From an uncultured Prevotella sp. (GTDB lineage Bacteria > Bacteroidota > Bacteroidia > Bacteroidales > Bacteroidaceae): 32,604 nt of DNA. The notes beneath the pieces were generated by a model. It saw only the letters and a program-made list of their open reading frames with translations, was not told where the DNA came from and ran no database searches. How positions within the stretch are numbered: position 1 is the first letter of the stretch; each line of letters opens with the position of its first letter. The translations under genes were made by a program, and so were the position numbers. The stretch spans positions 1 to 32,604 of the forward strand of contig CAJOHP010000070.1 in assembly GCA_905234355.1 (NCBI GenBank). The letters are read 5' to 3'. Below, in pieces: positions 15,651 to 24,110 of the stretch.

Positions 15651-17894
15651 CTCGGTGGCGAGCCAGTCCTGCAGCGAGATGAGGCATAGCATGCTGGGTG
15701 AGGTGAGGTGTCGGTAGACTATCTCCTTGGCGAGCCACACCGGCAGCGGGTGTGGTGCTTCGCCACTGCGGCGCAGCGGCCCGTTGTAGTAGGCCTGGGT
15801 GCGCTCAGGGTCCTCGTCCCACCACTGCCTCAGTGTGGGCATGTCGTGGGTGGAGATGGTGTCGACGCTGCGGTAGGGGTTGTGCGAGAGCTTTCCGAAG
15901 CGCAGGTTGGGCTCCTTGGGCATGGACTGTATCTCGAGCGTGAGTATGCGCAGCTCGTTCATCACCCAGGGCACGCAGTCGGGCACCATGCCCAGGTCCT
16001 CGGCGCAGCAGAGCATGCGCGTGGCCTCGGTCAGGCGGGGCAGCTTCTTCATGGCCTGCTCATACCAGAACTGGTTGTTGCGGCGGTAGAAGTAGTCGTT
16101 GTACATGTCCCAGAAGCGCTGCTGCTCGTAGGCGGGCAGCTGTGCGAAGGCATCGAGCTGGGTGGCGTTGATGCGGGGGTGCCACATGCCCTTGCGCCTG
16201 TGGTCTTCGAGATAGAGCTCCTGATGGAAGGGCAGGTGCCATCGCTGCTCTATCTCCTCGACAGTGAGTGGCAGTGCGGGCTGGAACTGCCCGTAGAGCC
16301 CGCTCTGCTGTGTCACGGGAATCTCCCAGATGCGGAAGAAGCCGAGCACATGGTCTATGCGGTAGGCGTCGAAGTATTCGGCCATCTTGCGGAAGCGCCT
16401 CACCCACCACTGGCAGTCGTCGGCGAGCATCTCGTCCCAGTTGTAGGTGGGAAATCCCCAGTTCTGTCCGTCGGCGGTAAAGGCGTCGGGCGGTGCTCCT
16501 GCCTGTTCGTCCATGTAGAAGTATCGTGGCTCGGCCCATGCCTCCACGCCGTCGCGCGAGACACCTATGGGTATGTCTCCCTTGAGTATGACGTGCTGCT
16601 GCCTTGCGTGGTCGTGGGCGGCGCGCATCTGCCTGTCAAGGTGGTACTGTATGAAGTGCCAGAAGGTCTCTTCGGTGGCAGCGCCGCCGTCGGCGCCGTG
16701 GTGCATCACGCAGAAGCGGGCATAGGGCTCGAGCCACTCCTTGTTGTGCTCCACAAAGTCCTTATAGGCCTTGGTGCGCCGGGTCTTGGCATACTCCTGG
16801 CTGTAGACGGCCTGGAGGTAGCACATCTTGGCACTGAACATGCGTTCATAGTCTATCTGCGGCAGGGCGTTGAGTTCCTGCCGTGTCTGCTCCATCTGCT
16901 GTCGCAGCTGCTCGTCGGCGATGGGGGGCAGCTGCCGTAGGTCGGCATACTGCGGGTGCAGGGCATAGATGCTGATGGCGTTGTAGGGATAGGAGTCCTG
17001 CCACGTGCCGGTGTGGTTGGTATCGTTGATGGGCAGTACCTGCAGCACGCGCTGTCCGGTCACGGCGCACCAGTCTATCATGAGCTTCAGGTCGCCGAAG
17101 TCGCCCACGCCGAAGCTACCCTCGCTGCGCAGCGAGAACACGGGTATGACGGTGCCCGCGCCCTTCCACTGCCTTTCAGCGAAGAGAGCCTGGGGCAGCT
17201 CGTAGACGGCCACCTGGCCGCGTCGCAGGTCGGGCACGTCGACGAAGCGGTTGTTGCCCTGCTCCCAGGTGGTCTCCTGCGGTGTGGGGGCCTGCCGCTT
17301 GCCCTTCCGGCCGATGATGACAAACTTATACTCGAAGAGTCCCGGCAGGCGGTCGGCGTCGAGTCCGATGACCCACTCGTTGTCGGCATGCTCGCTCATA
17401 GGCAGTGCGCGCTGGGGGTTCCATGCGCCTAGATAGATGGGTGCTCCCACGACGGCGAGCTGCTCTCCCGGGTGCAGCTGTGTGGCGTGCACCTTGAGCT
17501 GTATGGTGCGCGCGAAGCTGGTGGGCACGCAGGGCTGCAGCTCGCGGCTATTGACACACAGGGTGAAGGCCGAGGAGTACATATAGGCATCCTCGGGTAT
17601 GTCGGTCCAGCGGTCGAACACCATGTAGTCGGCGGCGCCCTTGGCGGCAAACTCCAGACGGTGGGGCTCCAGGGGCCACTCGCGGCGCACCTCGGCCTGC
17701 TCACTGTCGGTCACCATATAGTAATAGGTGAGCGACGCTCCTTCCGGGCTGTCGCACTCGTGCGTGAGCATCCAGTAGGCGCAGTCGTAGCTCGTCATAG
17801 GGTGCCGCTCGACAACTCCCTCGCCGCGCACGATGCAGAGCGCGAGGGCATGGCCGGGGTCGGTGTGGTATTCTATGTTAAACAGGATTCTCAT
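15579..17894 (-). CDS. malQ: 4-alpha-glucanotransferase with N-terminal CBM20 domains, frameshifted at the 3' end
   Basis: MalQ (amylomaltase, DPE2-like) transfers maltosyl or glucosyl units between alpha-1,4-glucans in the cytoplasm during maltodextrin or glycogen use. The N-terminal 270 residues look like two starch-binding CBM20 modules. The GH77 catalytic part shows IPVFSLRSEGSFGVGDFGDL near 280, YRIDHVLGFFRIWEIP, AEDLGMVPDCVPWVMNEL, and STHDMPTLRQWWDEDP. I start at 17894 (MRILFNIEYH) because the ORF upstream of it has no domain. The frame shifts after LQDWLATE, so the expected ADAERINIPAHPRHYWRYR end lies in another frame at 15505-15650; here the protein instead ends in an unrelated tail. 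Some residues also seem missing at the join, so it may be a real deletion or a sequencing error. A LacI regulator lies directly upstream. Confidence 0.9.
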   Translation of the reverse strand: MRILFNIEYHTDPGHALALCIVRGEGVVERHPMTSYDCAYWMLTHECDSPEGASLTYYYMVTDSEQAEVRREWPLEPHRLEFAAKGAADYMVFDRWTDIPEDAYMYSSAFTLCVNSRELQPCVPTSFARTIQLKVHATQLHPGEQLAVVGAPIYLGAWNPQRALPMSEHADNEWVIGLDADRLPGLFEYKFVIIGRKGKRQAPTPQETTWEQGNNRFVDVPDLRRGQVAVYELPQALFAERQWKGAGTVIPVFSLRSEGSFGVGDFGDLKLMIDWCAVTGQRVLQVLPINDTNHTGTWQDSYPYNAISIYALHPQYADLRQLPPIADEQLRQQMEQTRQELNALPQIDYERMFSAKMCYLQAVYSQEYAKTRRTKAYKDFVEHNKEWLEPYARFCVMHHGADGGAATEETFWHFIQYHLDRQMRAAHDHARQQHVILKGDIPIGVSRDGVEAWAEPRYFYMDEQAGAPPDAFTADGQNWGFPTYNWDEMLADDCQWWVRRFRKMAEYFDAYRIDHVLGFFRIWEIPVTQQSGLYGQFQPALPLTVEEIEQRWHLPFHQELYLEDHRRKGMWHPRINATQLDAFAQLPAYEQQRFWDMYNDYFYRRNNQFWYEQAMKKLPRLTEATRMLCCAEDLGMVPDCVPWVMNELRILTLEIQSMPKEPNLRFGKLSHNPYRSVDTISTHDMPTLRQWWDEDPERTQAYYNGPLRRSGEAPHPLPVWLAKEIVYRHLTSPSMLCLISLQDWLATEPTPSASTYRHTHATTGATACTSP

Positions 17895-17918
17895 AAGTAT
17901 TATGTTTTTTTGATGGGT

Positions 17919-17926
17919 CAAAGTTA
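17919..17926 (-). promoter_or_regulatory. -7 promoter element for malQ
   Basis: On the minus strand this reads TAACTTTG, a TAnnTTTG match, 25 bp before the malQ start. The palindrome at 17983-17994 lies about 60 bp upstream. I see no perfect -33 box. Confidence 0.6.
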
Positions 17927-17982
17927 CGATGATTATCCATACGTTGTACGCCGATGGTGCAAAGAATTGGCAAACGGGAAGC

Positions 17983-17994
17983 GCAAACGTTTGC
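17983..17994. promoter_or_regulatory. LacI-type operator upstream of malQ
   Basis: GCAAACGTTTGC is a perfect 12-bp palindrome with the central CG and AAACGTTT core typical of LacI-family operators. It lies 88 bp before the malQ start and 14 bp past the regulator's stop. A second GCAAACG half-site occurs at 17970-17976. Being upstream of the -7 element, it would suit an activator or a looping repressor. Confidence 0.6.
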
Positions 17995-18007
17995 ACAGTT
18001 CCCTACC

Positions 18008-19033
18008 CTACCTCGTTGTTCCCCTGAGTATGAGTCTTGTGCGCACGATGCGCTTCTCCACTCGGTCCATGGGTATGTTGCCCTCCACGTGGCCTATGAG
18101 TATGTCGGCGGCCTCCTCGCCCACGCGTGTGCCATACTGCTCCACGGTAGTGAGCATGGGGTCGCACGACACGGCGCGCACGCCATTGCTGAATCCGCAG
18201 ATGCTGATGTCCTCGGGCACGCGCAGTCCCATGCGCTTCACGGTGTAGAGTATGCCCAGTGCGGTGTCGTCGTTGACAGCGAAGAAGGCGTCGGGATAGT
18301 AGTCGCCGTCGAACAGGTCGGGTGTGAGCATCTCGGCGTCGCGGCGGTTGTCGCAGATGCGGGTGAGCTCCGGGCGGAAGGGGAGCCCGTGGCGCAGCAG
18401 GGCGTCCTTATAGCCGTTGAAGCGGTTTTTGGCTATCTCCATGTGCATCTGCGAGCCGTAGAAGGCTATGCGGCGGCAGCCAGTGCTGATGAGGTGCCTG
18501 ACGGCCTGATAGGCACCCATGTAGTCGTCGACGACCACGCGGCTGGCATTGACGCCGGTCGAGATGCGGTCGAAGAAGACGAGGGGCACGCCGGCGTCGA
18601 TGAGTCGCTGGAAGTGGTCGTAGCGCTGTGTGTTCTTCGCCTGCGAGACGATGATGCCGCACACCTTGTTCTCATAGAACGACTGGCAGAGCTGCACCTC
18701 GCGCTCATACTGCTCGCCGCTCTGCGCCACCATGATGCGGTAGCCGTGGGCCGAGGCCTCCTGCTCTATGCCGTGCAGGATGGTGGAGAAGTAGTAGTGC
18801 ACGAACTCGGGCATGATCACGCCTATCACCCTGACCGGCTGTGTGTGCAGGCGGCGCAGGCCCTCGGCCAGCACGTTGGGCGTGAAGTTGTGGTCGCGGG
18901 CATACTGCTGTATGGCCTGCCGCCGCTCGGCAGAGATGCGGGGCGAGTCTTTCAGTGCGCGCGACACGGTGGCCACGCTGATGCCGAAGTGCTCGGCTAT
19001 GTCCTTCATCGTGAGGGTCGTGGGGTCGTTCAT
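18008..19033 (-). CDS. LacI-family transcriptional regulator
   Basis: The 341-residue protein has an N-terminal LacI helix-turn-helix (TMKDIAEHFGISVATVSRAL, from about residue 8) followed by a periplasmic-binding-protein-like effector domain (VIGVIMPEFVHYYFSTILHG onward, then VFFDRI and ICGFSNGVRAVSCDPMLTTV). It should bind a sugar-type ligand and an operator. I prefer the ATG at 19033 because it leaves the usual short lead before the HTH; the frame extends to 19057, but that part overlaps the palindrome at 19043-19056. It lies directly upstream of malQ on the same strand (114 nt gap to the malQ start), so malQ or maltodextrin genes are the likely targets. The ligand is unknown. Confidence 0.9.
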   Translation of the reverse strand: MNDPTTLTMKDIAEHFGISVATVSRALKDSPRISAERRQAIQQYARDHNFTPNVLAEGLRRLHTQPVRVIGVIMPEFVHYYFSTILHGIEQEASAHGYRIMVAQSGEQYEREVQLCQSFYENKVCGIIVSQAKNTQRYDHFQRLIDAGVPLVFFDRISTGVNASRVVVDDYMGAYQAVRHLISTGCRRIAFYGSQMHMEIAKNRFNGYKDALLRHGLPFRPELTRICDNRRDAEMLTPDLFDGDYYPDAFFAVNDDTALGILYTVKRMGLRVPEDISICGFSNGVRAVSCDPMLTTVEQYGTRVGEEAADILIGHVEGNIPMDRVEKRIVRTRLILRGTTR

Positions 19034-19042
19034 CGGAATAAG

Positions 19043-19056
19043 TGCAATCGTTTGCA
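19043..19056. promoter_or_regulatory. Second LacI-type operator, upstream of the regulator gene
   Basis: TGCAATCGTTTGCA differs from a perfect TGCAAACGTTTGCA palindrome at one position. It lies 10 bp upstream of the preferred regulator start at 19033, suggesting autoregulation. Confidence 0.55.
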
Positions 19057-19134
19057 TATTATAACGCGGATTACCGCGGTTTAGTACGTGAAAGGGAAGA
19101 AAAAAAATGCCCTCTAAAAAAACTATGTTAATTG

Positions 19135-19166
19135 TTTGGGCATGTCAGCAAATACGCTTACCTTTG
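19135..19166 (+). promoter_or_regulatory. Promoter for the cation:proton antiporter
   Basis: TTTG at 19135-19138 and TACCTTTG at 19159-19166 are 20 bp apart, an excellent Bacteroidetes promoter. The expected transcript start near 19173 gives a leader of about 125 nt. That leader contains two perfect 6-bp hairpins, CTTGCC/GGCAAG (19187-19202) and GAGGGC/GCCCTC (19215-19229). Confidence 0.75.
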
Positions 19167-19298
19167 CAGTGACCTGATAAGAATCTCTTGCCATTAGGCA
19201 AGGCCAGGACAAGCGAGGGCGACGCCCTCCGGCATCTCATCTTCTTCAGAAACACTTTTTCCCCTGCCCGAGAATGGGGAGTAACATAAACACAAAGT

Positions 19299-20645
19299 AT
19301 GGTACAGGATTTATACATATTGATGATTACAGCAGCTCTAGTCAGCATTCTGTTCAAGTATTTCAAGCAGCCAGTGGTGCTGGGCTATATCGTTGCAGGT
19401 GTCTTAGTAGGACCGCATCTGTTTGGCGAGACCTTTGTGAATGCGGACAATGTGAAGTCCTGGGGCGACATCGGCGTGCTGTTTGTCTTGTTCTGCATCG
19501 GTCTAGAGTTCCGTCTGAAAAACCTCATCAGCAGCGGCAAGGTGGCAGCAATAGGGGCTTCTACGATTATCGTGGGCATGATGCTCTTAGGCTACGGAGT
19601 AGGAAAGGATGCTGATTTTGACATGGTCAACTCGCTGTTTCTGGCGGGCATGCTTTGCATGTCGAGCACCACTATAGTGATGAAGGCCATAGACGAGGCA
19701 GGGCTGAGCAAGGAGCGTTTCGTCAGGGGAGCGACCAGCATTCTTATCGTGGAGGACGTGGTGGCTGTGGTACTGATGGTACTGCTCTCCAGCATAGCCA
19801 TCCGCCATCAGTTCGAGGGTGCCGAGCTGGCCAGCAAGGTCTTCGATCTGGCCATCACACTCGCGGCATGGTTCATCTGCGGAATACTGATTATCCCGAC
19901 ACTGATACGCAAAGTGAAGAAGCATCTGAACGACGAGACGCTCATCATCCTCGCCTTGGGCCTGTGCCTGGGTATGGTGCTGACGGCAGAGGAGGCCGGC
20001 TTCAGCAGTGCACTCGGTGCCTTCGTGATGGGGTCTATCCTTGCCGAGACAGTGGAGTCGCATCGCATCGAAACACTGATGACACCGCTGAAGAATGTCT
20101 TTGCCGCTATCTTCTTCATATCGGTGGGCATGCTGATCAATCCGGCTTCGCTGGCGGAATATTGGTACAGCATACTCTGGGTCAGCCTGGATATTATCAT
20201 CGGAATGATAGTCTTTGGCACCTTGGGGTGCTGGTGGGGCGGGCAGACTATGCGCGACTCCATGCTTACAAGTTTCTCGTTCGTCCAGATTGGCGAGTTC
20301 TCATTCATCATCGCTTCACTGGGCACCAGCCTGGGCGTCCTCGACCCGGTCATCTATCCTATCATCGTGGCCTCCAGCGTGGTGACCACCTTCCTCACCC
20401 CTTATATCATGAAGGCTGCCGTGCCATGCTATACGTTTCTTTACAATCACGCTTCAGAGAGTCTGCGTGCCAAGATAGACCAGCGCGAGCAGCAAGTGGC
20501 AGAAGCGGAGTCGGCCGCCCTGGCCGGCAATACGAGCTCATTGGCAGACAAGGTGCGCCATGCCGTCAGGAATACTTTCATCACGAAGCATCTTGTCAAT
20601 CTGTTTATCAAGAACATGAGCGCTCACGATGACCATGCGGGATAG
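19299..20645 (+). CDS. CPA2-family cation:proton antiporter
   Basis: The 448-residue protein is a polytopic membrane carrier of the CPA2 (KefB/GerN) Na+/H+ or K+/H+ exchanger group. It begins with several hydrophobic segments, has KYFKQPVVLGYIVAGVLVGP near residues 22-41 and FVLFCIGLEFRLKNL near 66-80, an internal GFSSALGAFVMGSILAETVE segment with acidic residues in the membrane, and further helices to about residue 390. The charged C-terminal tail is short and has no RCK/TrkA-N nucleotide-binding domain, unlike full-length KefB, so regulation by NAD or glutathione is unlikely. It stands alone on the plus strand behind a good promoter. Confidence 0.9.
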   Translation: MVQDLYILMITAALVSILFKYFKQPVVLGYIVAGVLVGPHLFGETFVNADNVKSWGDIGVLFVLFCIGLEFRLKNLISSGKVAAIGASTIIVGMMLLGYGVGKDADFDMVNSLFLAGMLCMSSTTIVMKAIDEAGLSKERFVRGATSILIVEDVVAVVLMVLLSSIAIRHQFEGAELASKVFDLAITLAAWFICGILIIPTLIRKVKKHLNDETLIILALGLCLGMVLTAEEAGFSSALGAFVMGSILAETVESHRIETLMTPLKNVFAAIFFISVGMLINPASLAEYWYSILWVSLDIIIGMIVFGTLGCWWGGQTMRDSMLTSFSFVQIGEFSFIIASLGTSLGVLDPVIYPIIVASSVVTTFLTPYIMKAAVPCYTFLYNHASESLRAKIDQREQQVAEAESAALAGNTSSLADKVRHAVRNTFITKHLVNLFIKNMSAHDDHAG

Positions 20646-20789
20646 ACGCTCACGGTGCGCCCAGACAGCCACCTCGGCCTCCCTTTGCACTTCACTAGCC
20701 CCGTAGCTCTGGATAAAAATGCCGTTTTATAAATCGCTGGAAATGTGAATGTTACATTTTTCAGCAAGGATTCTTCCCGATTTACCCCC

Positions 20790-20912
20790 TAGACGACCCC
20801 CGTTTAGGGTGTAGACGACCCCCGTTTAGGGGGTAGCCGACCTCCGTCTAGGGGGTAAACGGGGCTCGTCTAGGGGGTAAACGGGGCTCGTCTAGGGGGT
20901 AAACGCGGGGCG
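20790..20912. repeat. Tandem array of 22-bp repeats whose core flips orientation
   Basis: Five 22-bp units plus a partial sixth run end to end from 20790. Units 1-3 have cores like TAGACGACCCCCGTTTA; units 4-5 have TAAACGGGGCTCGTCTA, its reverse complement with one mismatch. The linker is GGGGG (GGGTG after unit 1) and keeps its orientation. There are no spacers and no ORF. The rest of the gap 20646-21104 contains a weak AAATGT/ACATTT hairpin at 20742-20760 and the alternating tract at 21012-21031. Confidence 0.85.
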
Positions 20913-21104
20913 TCGGCATAGCTTTTGGCAAGCAAAACAGGCCGAATGGATAAATATGCGAGGCCTAAACGCATGAACATGCAGAACCAGTCGCTTGCCT
21001 GAGGGCGTCTCCGCGCGCGCGTATATATATAAAAAGGTGTAGCTACCGGATTTTGGCGTAGGCAAGAACAGCATGTCCGGCGCCGCAGTGCAGCCTGCAT
21101 GGGG

Positions 21105-23252
21105 TCACTTCACCACTTTTTTCCCTTCCACGATATAGAGTCCGTGGGGCAGGAGCCTCAGGTCGGTGCCCATATATCGGCCGTCGAGCGAGTAGACAGC
21201 CTTGCTGTCGGCCGCAGCGCTGCTGATGCTTGCTATGCCTGTGGCCACCGACTGCACGAGCACCTCGTCGAGGAAGAAGCGTCCATGAGCCGAAGCAAAG
21301 GTGATGGCCACGGGCCCGCGGCCGGTGATGGTGGCTGTGTGGCTGCTGAAGTCGCCCTTGGCCATCGTGACCGATGCGGTGCTCACCGTGCCACCCTCGA
21401 CGCTGAGCAGGAGCGTCTCGCTGTCCTTGCTGTTGTCCCATGCGCCGGCCTTGAAGGTGAGCGTGGCCGAACCGTTGAGGGTGAAGGTGGGTGTGGTGGC
21501 CGAGCCGGTGGCCGTGGTGGCACCGAACTTGGCGCATCGGTAGCCGCCATAGCCTTTCTCTGTCAGCCACCCGCGGTTGTCGGTGAGGAGCTGGGCCGAG
21601 GCGGCACTGCCGCTCCATACGCCGTCGTTGCCGCCCTTGCCTGCACACTTGTCGAACGACTCATAGAACAAGGCACCGCTGGGCAGCGGCGTGTCGGGCT
21701 GCTCGCTGGCATCCATGTCGGCCACGAAGCGGAAGGAGACGGTCTTGTCGCTGCCCAGGGTGATCTGCTCCACCGACGAAGCCGGGAAGTAGGTGCGGTC
21801 GGTGTTGCGGTTGTAGAACTTGGCCTGGGGCGTAGTGGTCTTGTTGAAGGCATTGTTCTGCTTGTAGGGGAAGGGGTCGTTGGCCATGCCCTCTGTGGTG
21901 TAGTATTTCTCGCCGTAATAGGTCTGATAGTCGTACTTGTTGTCGGCCGGTATCCAGGTCATGCGCTGCCGGCTGGGGTTGTCGTTGGGGGCATTGGCGG
22001 CCCATACGCTGGCATTGTAGTCTACGTGCAGGATGAGCAGGCCTGCGCCGGGCAGCGAGGCGTCCCACCCGTCTTTCTGCCGGTTTTCCAGAAGGAAGAA
22101 CTCGTCGCGGTGGCCCTTATTATATATAATGTATGACTGGCCGCTGCTCTGCAGTGAGGGCATGTGGTCCACGTCGACGTCCTCGTCTTCGAGCACGACG
22201 GGCTCGGCCCATCCTGCCGTCCACCGCTCGTAGCTGGTGTAGCCTGCGGGCTGGAATCCGTCTCCATTGTCAGCCCCGGCGCACATGAGGTCCCACTGGC
22301 CCATGCCCTGTCCGCCGCTGTAGTCGATGTCATAGTAGTCGGGATAGCCCAGGCAGTGGCTGAACTCGTGGCACATGGTGCCTATGCCCGATGCCTGTCC
22401 GTCGGCGCTGAGCTCCGATCCGCAGGCATAGGTGTTGACGGTGAGTCCGTCGCCCACGTCGATGACGCCGCTGCCGAAGCCATTGCGTCCCATCTCTTCG
22501 AGATTCCACTCGTGGGGCCAGATGACGTTGGTGTCGATGTCGTAGTAGTCGGCCTCGCCGTAGCCGGCATAGATGAAGTAGACCTGGTCCACCTCGCCGT
22601 CGCCGTCCCAGTCGTAGACGCTCCAGTCGCTCACGAGAGGCTTGGCCAGCTCCACGGCCTCGGTCACCATCTTCTCGGGATACATGTCGTTGCCGTCGGC
22701 ATCGTTCTTCCCGTAGTAGGAGTAGTTCTGCGACACCCTCACAGGTCCCACGACGTCGAAGCCCAGGCGGAAGAGACCGAGGCTCTGCGCCTTGAAGTAG
22801 TCGGCCACGGAGCCTTTGAACCGCCCGGTGGAGAATCCCTCCTCGTTGGTCATACGCTCGAAGAAGGTCTTGTTGTTGGCCGTGCGAAACGACTTGTTCT
22901 TGAAGTTGACCAGTATGACGAGACCGCGCTTGTCGCCTACGTATGCGCTCTGTGTGCCGGCACGACGCTGTGCCATGCGTGCCGTCCGGCGCTGTTGCGA
23001 CTGCTGCCGGCGGGCTTTGGCTCGCTGGCGCAAGGACTGCAGGTCTGCCTCGCGGCAGACGTCGCCGTCTTGCTGATAGGCCCGACCGTCGGCAGCCAGC
23101 CAGTAGTGGCAGTGCTCGTCGCCGACAAGACGCGCCTCTATGCGCGTGCCGTCGGTCAGGGTGATGGTCTTCGTGAGACCAGGCTTGGCAGGGATGGCCG
23201 ACACCGTGAGCGTGGCCAAGAGAAGTGATAAGGTCAGATAGAGTTTTTTCAT
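21105..23252 (-). CDS. Secreted M6-family metalloprotease with a T9SS sorting domain
   Basis: The 715-residue protein has a signal peptide (MKKLYLTLSLLLATLTVSA) and, after a variable region, the M6 (immune inhibitor A-type) zinc protease domain. The zinc-binding motif HEFSHCLGYPD begins at about residue 295. Upstream lie RGLVILVNF and WDGDGEVDQVYFIYAGYGEAD with acidic, probably calcium-binding, residues; downstream is MGQWDLMCAG. The last part ends LDGRYMGTDLRLLPHGLYIVEGKKVVK-like, a type A T9SS C-terminal sorting domain. It is probably secreted to or through the outer membrane and degrades proteins. I start at 23252 because the signal peptide begins there; a further ATG nine codons upstream adds nothing recognisable. 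A good promoter (23305-23335) overlaps the 3' end of the neighbouring glycosyltransferase gene. Confidence 0.88.
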   Translation of the reverse strand: MKKLYLTLSLLLATLTVSAIPAKPGLTKTITLTDGTRIEARLVGDEHCHYWLAADGRAYQQDGDVCREADLQSLRQRAKARRQQSQQRRTARMAQRRAGTQSAYVGDKRGLVILVNFKNKSFRTANNKTFFERMTNEEGFSTGRFKGSVADYFKAQSLGLFRLGFDVVGPVRVSQNYSYYGKNDADGNDMYPEKMVTEAVELAKPLVSDWSVYDWDGDGEVDQVYFIYAGYGEADYYDIDTNVIWPHEWNLEEMGRNGFGSGVIDVGDGLTVNTYACGSELSADGQASGIGTMCHEFSHCLGYPDYYDIDYSGGQGMGQWDLMCAGADNGDGFQPAGYTSYERWTAGWAEPVVLEDEDVDVDHMPSLQSSGQSYIIYNKGHRDEFFLLENRQKDGWDASLPGAGLLILHVDYNASVWAANAPNDNPSRQRMTWIPADNKYDYQTYYGEKYYTTEGMANDPFPYKQNNAFNKTTTPQAKFYNRNTDRTYFPASSVEQITLGSDKTVSFRFVADMDASEQPDTPLPSGALFYESFDKCAGKGGNDGVWSGSAASAQLLTDNRGWLTEKGYGGYRCAKFGATTATGSATTPTFTLNGSATLTFKAGAWDNSKDSETLLLSVEGGTVSTASVTMAKGDFSSHTATITGRGPVAITFASAHGRFFLDEVLVQSVATGIASISSAAADSKAVYSLDGRYMGTDLRLLPHGLYIVEGKKVVK

Positions 23253-23304
23253 TTCGTCTTTTATAAGTACATTATTCATTTTGTCCGCTTGTAGAAACGG
23301 CCTG

Positions 23305-23335
23305 CAAAGGTAGGCATTTTATTTCATCCGGCAAA
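23305..23335 (-). promoter_or_regulatory. Promoter for the M6 metalloprotease gene
   Basis: On the minus strand TTTG (23332-23335) and TACCTTTG (23305-23312) are 19 bp apart, a near-ideal Bacteroidetes promoter. The -33 box lies within the final codons of the glycosyltransferase gene. Confidence 0.7.
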
Positions 23336-24110
23336 GGAAACGCACGACAAACCATGCGTGGAGCATGAACGTCTGCAGATGTCCGTAGTGGTGTGCCATG
23401 ACGCGGTAGCGCTCCATGAGCGAGGCGCGCCGGTGGCGTGTGGTCTGTCCCTCCTCGGCATAGTGGGCCACGACCATGCCCACGTTGCACAGTGTCAGGC
23501 CCATGCGCTCGGCCTCGACCATGACGCGTATGCACCAGTCCACGTCGGCCGAGTAGCGGTAGCGGGTGTCATACTGCACGTTCTTGGCCAGGTCGGTGCG
23601 TGCGTAGAAGGCCTGATGGCACACGAGCATGCCCTGCCTGAAGGAGCGCCATGAGAGCTGCTGTGGCGGTCTGAGCCGTCGCGGGTGCAGCACATGACCC
23701 TCGCTGTCGGTGATGAGCGTGTCGCCGTAGAGCACGGCGGGCAGCTCGGCACTGGGCAGCTCGGCCAGACGGCATCGCCGCACGATCTGCTCAAGCGTGT
23801 CGGGCGAGGGAAAGGCGTCGCCCGCGTTCATATAGACAATATAGTCGCCCGAAGCCTGCGTGAGCCCCTTATTCATGGCGTCGTAGATGCCGTGGTCGGG
23901 CTCCGACTGCAGGATGACCTTATGATGGCTGTCCGAGAGGTCGCTCTGCTGCTTGTATGCCTCGGCCAAGGACATGGTCTGATCGGTGGAGGCGCCGTCG
24001 ATGATGAGGTGCTCCACGCCCTCGTAGGTCTGGTCGAGCACACTCTGGAGCGTCCGTGGGAGCACGGAAGCGGCGTTGTAGGTGATGGTGACAACGGTAA
24101 ATCGTATCAT
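23319..24110 (-). CDS. Family 2 glycosyltransferase
   Basis: The 263-residue protein has the GT-A fold of GT2 enzymes: FTVVTITYNAASVLPRTLQSV at the start, then EHLIIDGASTDQT (UDP-sugar binding Asp), a GIYDAMNKGLTQASGDYIVY segment and a Asp motif near MNAGDAF. It most resembles the WcaE-like glycan enzymes that transfer a sugar in capsule, exopolysaccharide or LPS O-antigen synthesis. Sugar and acceptor are unknown. It overlaps the preceding glycosyltransferase gene by 4 nt (ATGA), so the two are translationally coupled. Confidence 0.9.
   Translation of the reverse strand: MIRFTVVTITYNAASVLPRTLQSVLDQTYEGVEHLIIDGASTDQTMSLAEAYKQQSDLSDSHHKVILQSEPDHGIYDAMNKGLTQASGDYIVYMNAGDAFPSPDTLEQIVRRCRLAELPSAELPAVLYGDTLITDSEGHVLHPRRLRPPQQLSWRSFRQGMLVCHQAFYARTDLAKNVQYDTRYRYSADVDWCIRVMVEAERMGLTLCNVGMVVAHYAEEGQTTRHRRASLMERYRVMAHHYGHLQTFMLHAWFVVRFLCRMK

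Noticed and set aside
20790-20912. CRISPR array
   Set aside because: The repeats are directly adjacent, without unique spacers, and there are no cas genes nearby.
20870-21100. 76-residue minus-strand frame in the 20.9-21.1 kb gap
   Set aside because: It runs through the repeats and the alternating tract and looks like a by-product of an extragenic repeat.
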